Below are positions 63,853 to 64,000 of a stretch of 64,000 nucleotides of DNA, piece after piece (the first letter of the stretch is position 1; the number at the start of each line of letters is the position of its first letter). Source of the stretch: Pragia fontium DSM 5563 = ATCC 49100. Its GTDB lineage: Bacteria > Pseudomonadota > Gammaproteobacteria > Enterobacterales > Enterobacteriaceae. The stretch is from NCBI RefSeq assembly GCF_900112475.1, contig NZ_FOLW01000001.1, positions 372,001 to 436,000 of the forward strand. The letters are read 5' to 3'. Under the pieces are notes generated by a model. It did not search any database, was not told the origin of the DNA, and saw only the letters and a program-made list of their open reading frames with translations. Position numbers and translations under genes: made by a program.

Positions 63853-64000
63853 TCAGAATAAAAGTCTGGCGCGGATCGTACCCTGAATCGATTTCATATG
63901 ATCTAACGCTTCATCAGCACGATCGGTCTCGATATCAATAACCACATAGCCAATATCATTGTTGGTTTGCAGGAATTGAGCGGCGATGTTAATGCCCTCT
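63853..64000 (-). CDS. serA: D-3-phosphoglycerate dehydrogenase, 3' end (partial)
   Basis: SerA makes 3-phosphohydroxypyruvate in the first step of serine synthesis. Only the last 48 codons are inside the window: EGINIAAQFLQTNNDIGYVV and the terminal segment IQGTIRARLLF, the end of the regulatory ACT domain that binds serine. This agrees closely with the E. coli SerA C-terminus. The stop codon TGA is at 63853-63855. The gene continues beyond the right edge. Confidence 0.93.
   Translation of the reverse strand, partial: EGINIAAQFLQTNNDIGYVVIDIETDRADEALDHMKSIQGTIRARLLF

Overview
This window reads as a chromosomal segment of a member of the Enterobacterales. The right half carries a backbone order familiar from E. 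coli, Serratia and Yersinia: sdhE-ygfX / ygfZ / yqfA / gcvTHP / ubiI-ubiH-pepP-ygfB / zapA-ssrS-ygfA / serA. The left half is rich in autotransporters and fimbrial genes. The moderately AT-rich composition and this mix suggest a Budvicia/Pragia/Limnobaculum-type genus (Budviciaceae). That placement is inference, because no rRNA or other marker gene is present.

Region by region. 0-8.1 kb: purine-catabolite (glyoxylate) genes allA, allR, gcl, hyi, glxR, an MFS anion transporter and glxK, together converting ureidoglycolate to glyoxylate and on to 2-phosphoglycerate. A palindrome in front of gcl is a good AllR operator candidate, and three later gene junctions each hold a long perfect hairpin. 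8.1-12.4 kb: an autotransporter gene facing a FidL/MarT-like membrane regulator pair, recalling misL-fidL-marT of Salmonella SPI-3. 13.2-20.5 kb: a chaperone-usher fimbrial operon flanked on both sides by small stand-alone IS1 InsA-like zinc-ribbon proteins. 21.3-27.7 kb: an AraC regulator with a DUF6506 protein, then two tandem HAF-repeat autotransporters with nearly identical C-termini. 28.2-36.9 kb: mepH, an MHS-type MFS transporter, a small unknown gene, an AIDA-like autotransporter, a TetR regulator and bax. 37.3-40.7 kb: yegTUV (nucleoside transporter, ADP-ribosylglycohydrolase, PfkB kinase). 41.1-45.6 kb: creD-creC-creB directly behind sdhE-ygfX, with a perfect cre-tag between creC and creD. 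45.9-60.5 kb: the housekeeping block, including gcvTHP with a terminator-like hairpin between gcvH and gcvP, the ubiquinone hydroxylases, pepP, zapA and 6S RNA. 60.5-64 kb: ygfA, then a phosphoethanolamine transferase and a heme-oxygenase-fold-like protein sit where serA would normally follow, and the 3' end of serA closes the window.

The most notable points are: four autotransporter genes and one fimbrial operon within about 26 kb; the InsA-like proteins around the fimbrial operon, with promoter-proximal sequence blocks shared by the regulator and the pilin gene; homogenised beta-domains in the tandem HAF autotransporters; a PmrA-like box and well-spaced -10 in front of the phosphoethanolamine transferase; and a dispersed intergenic repeat with conserved ends seen three times. 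I found no CRISPR array, tRNA, rRNA, prophage or complete insertion sequence. Coordinates are exact where based on start and stop codons. Functional calls rest on recognising sequence families by eye, without database searches.
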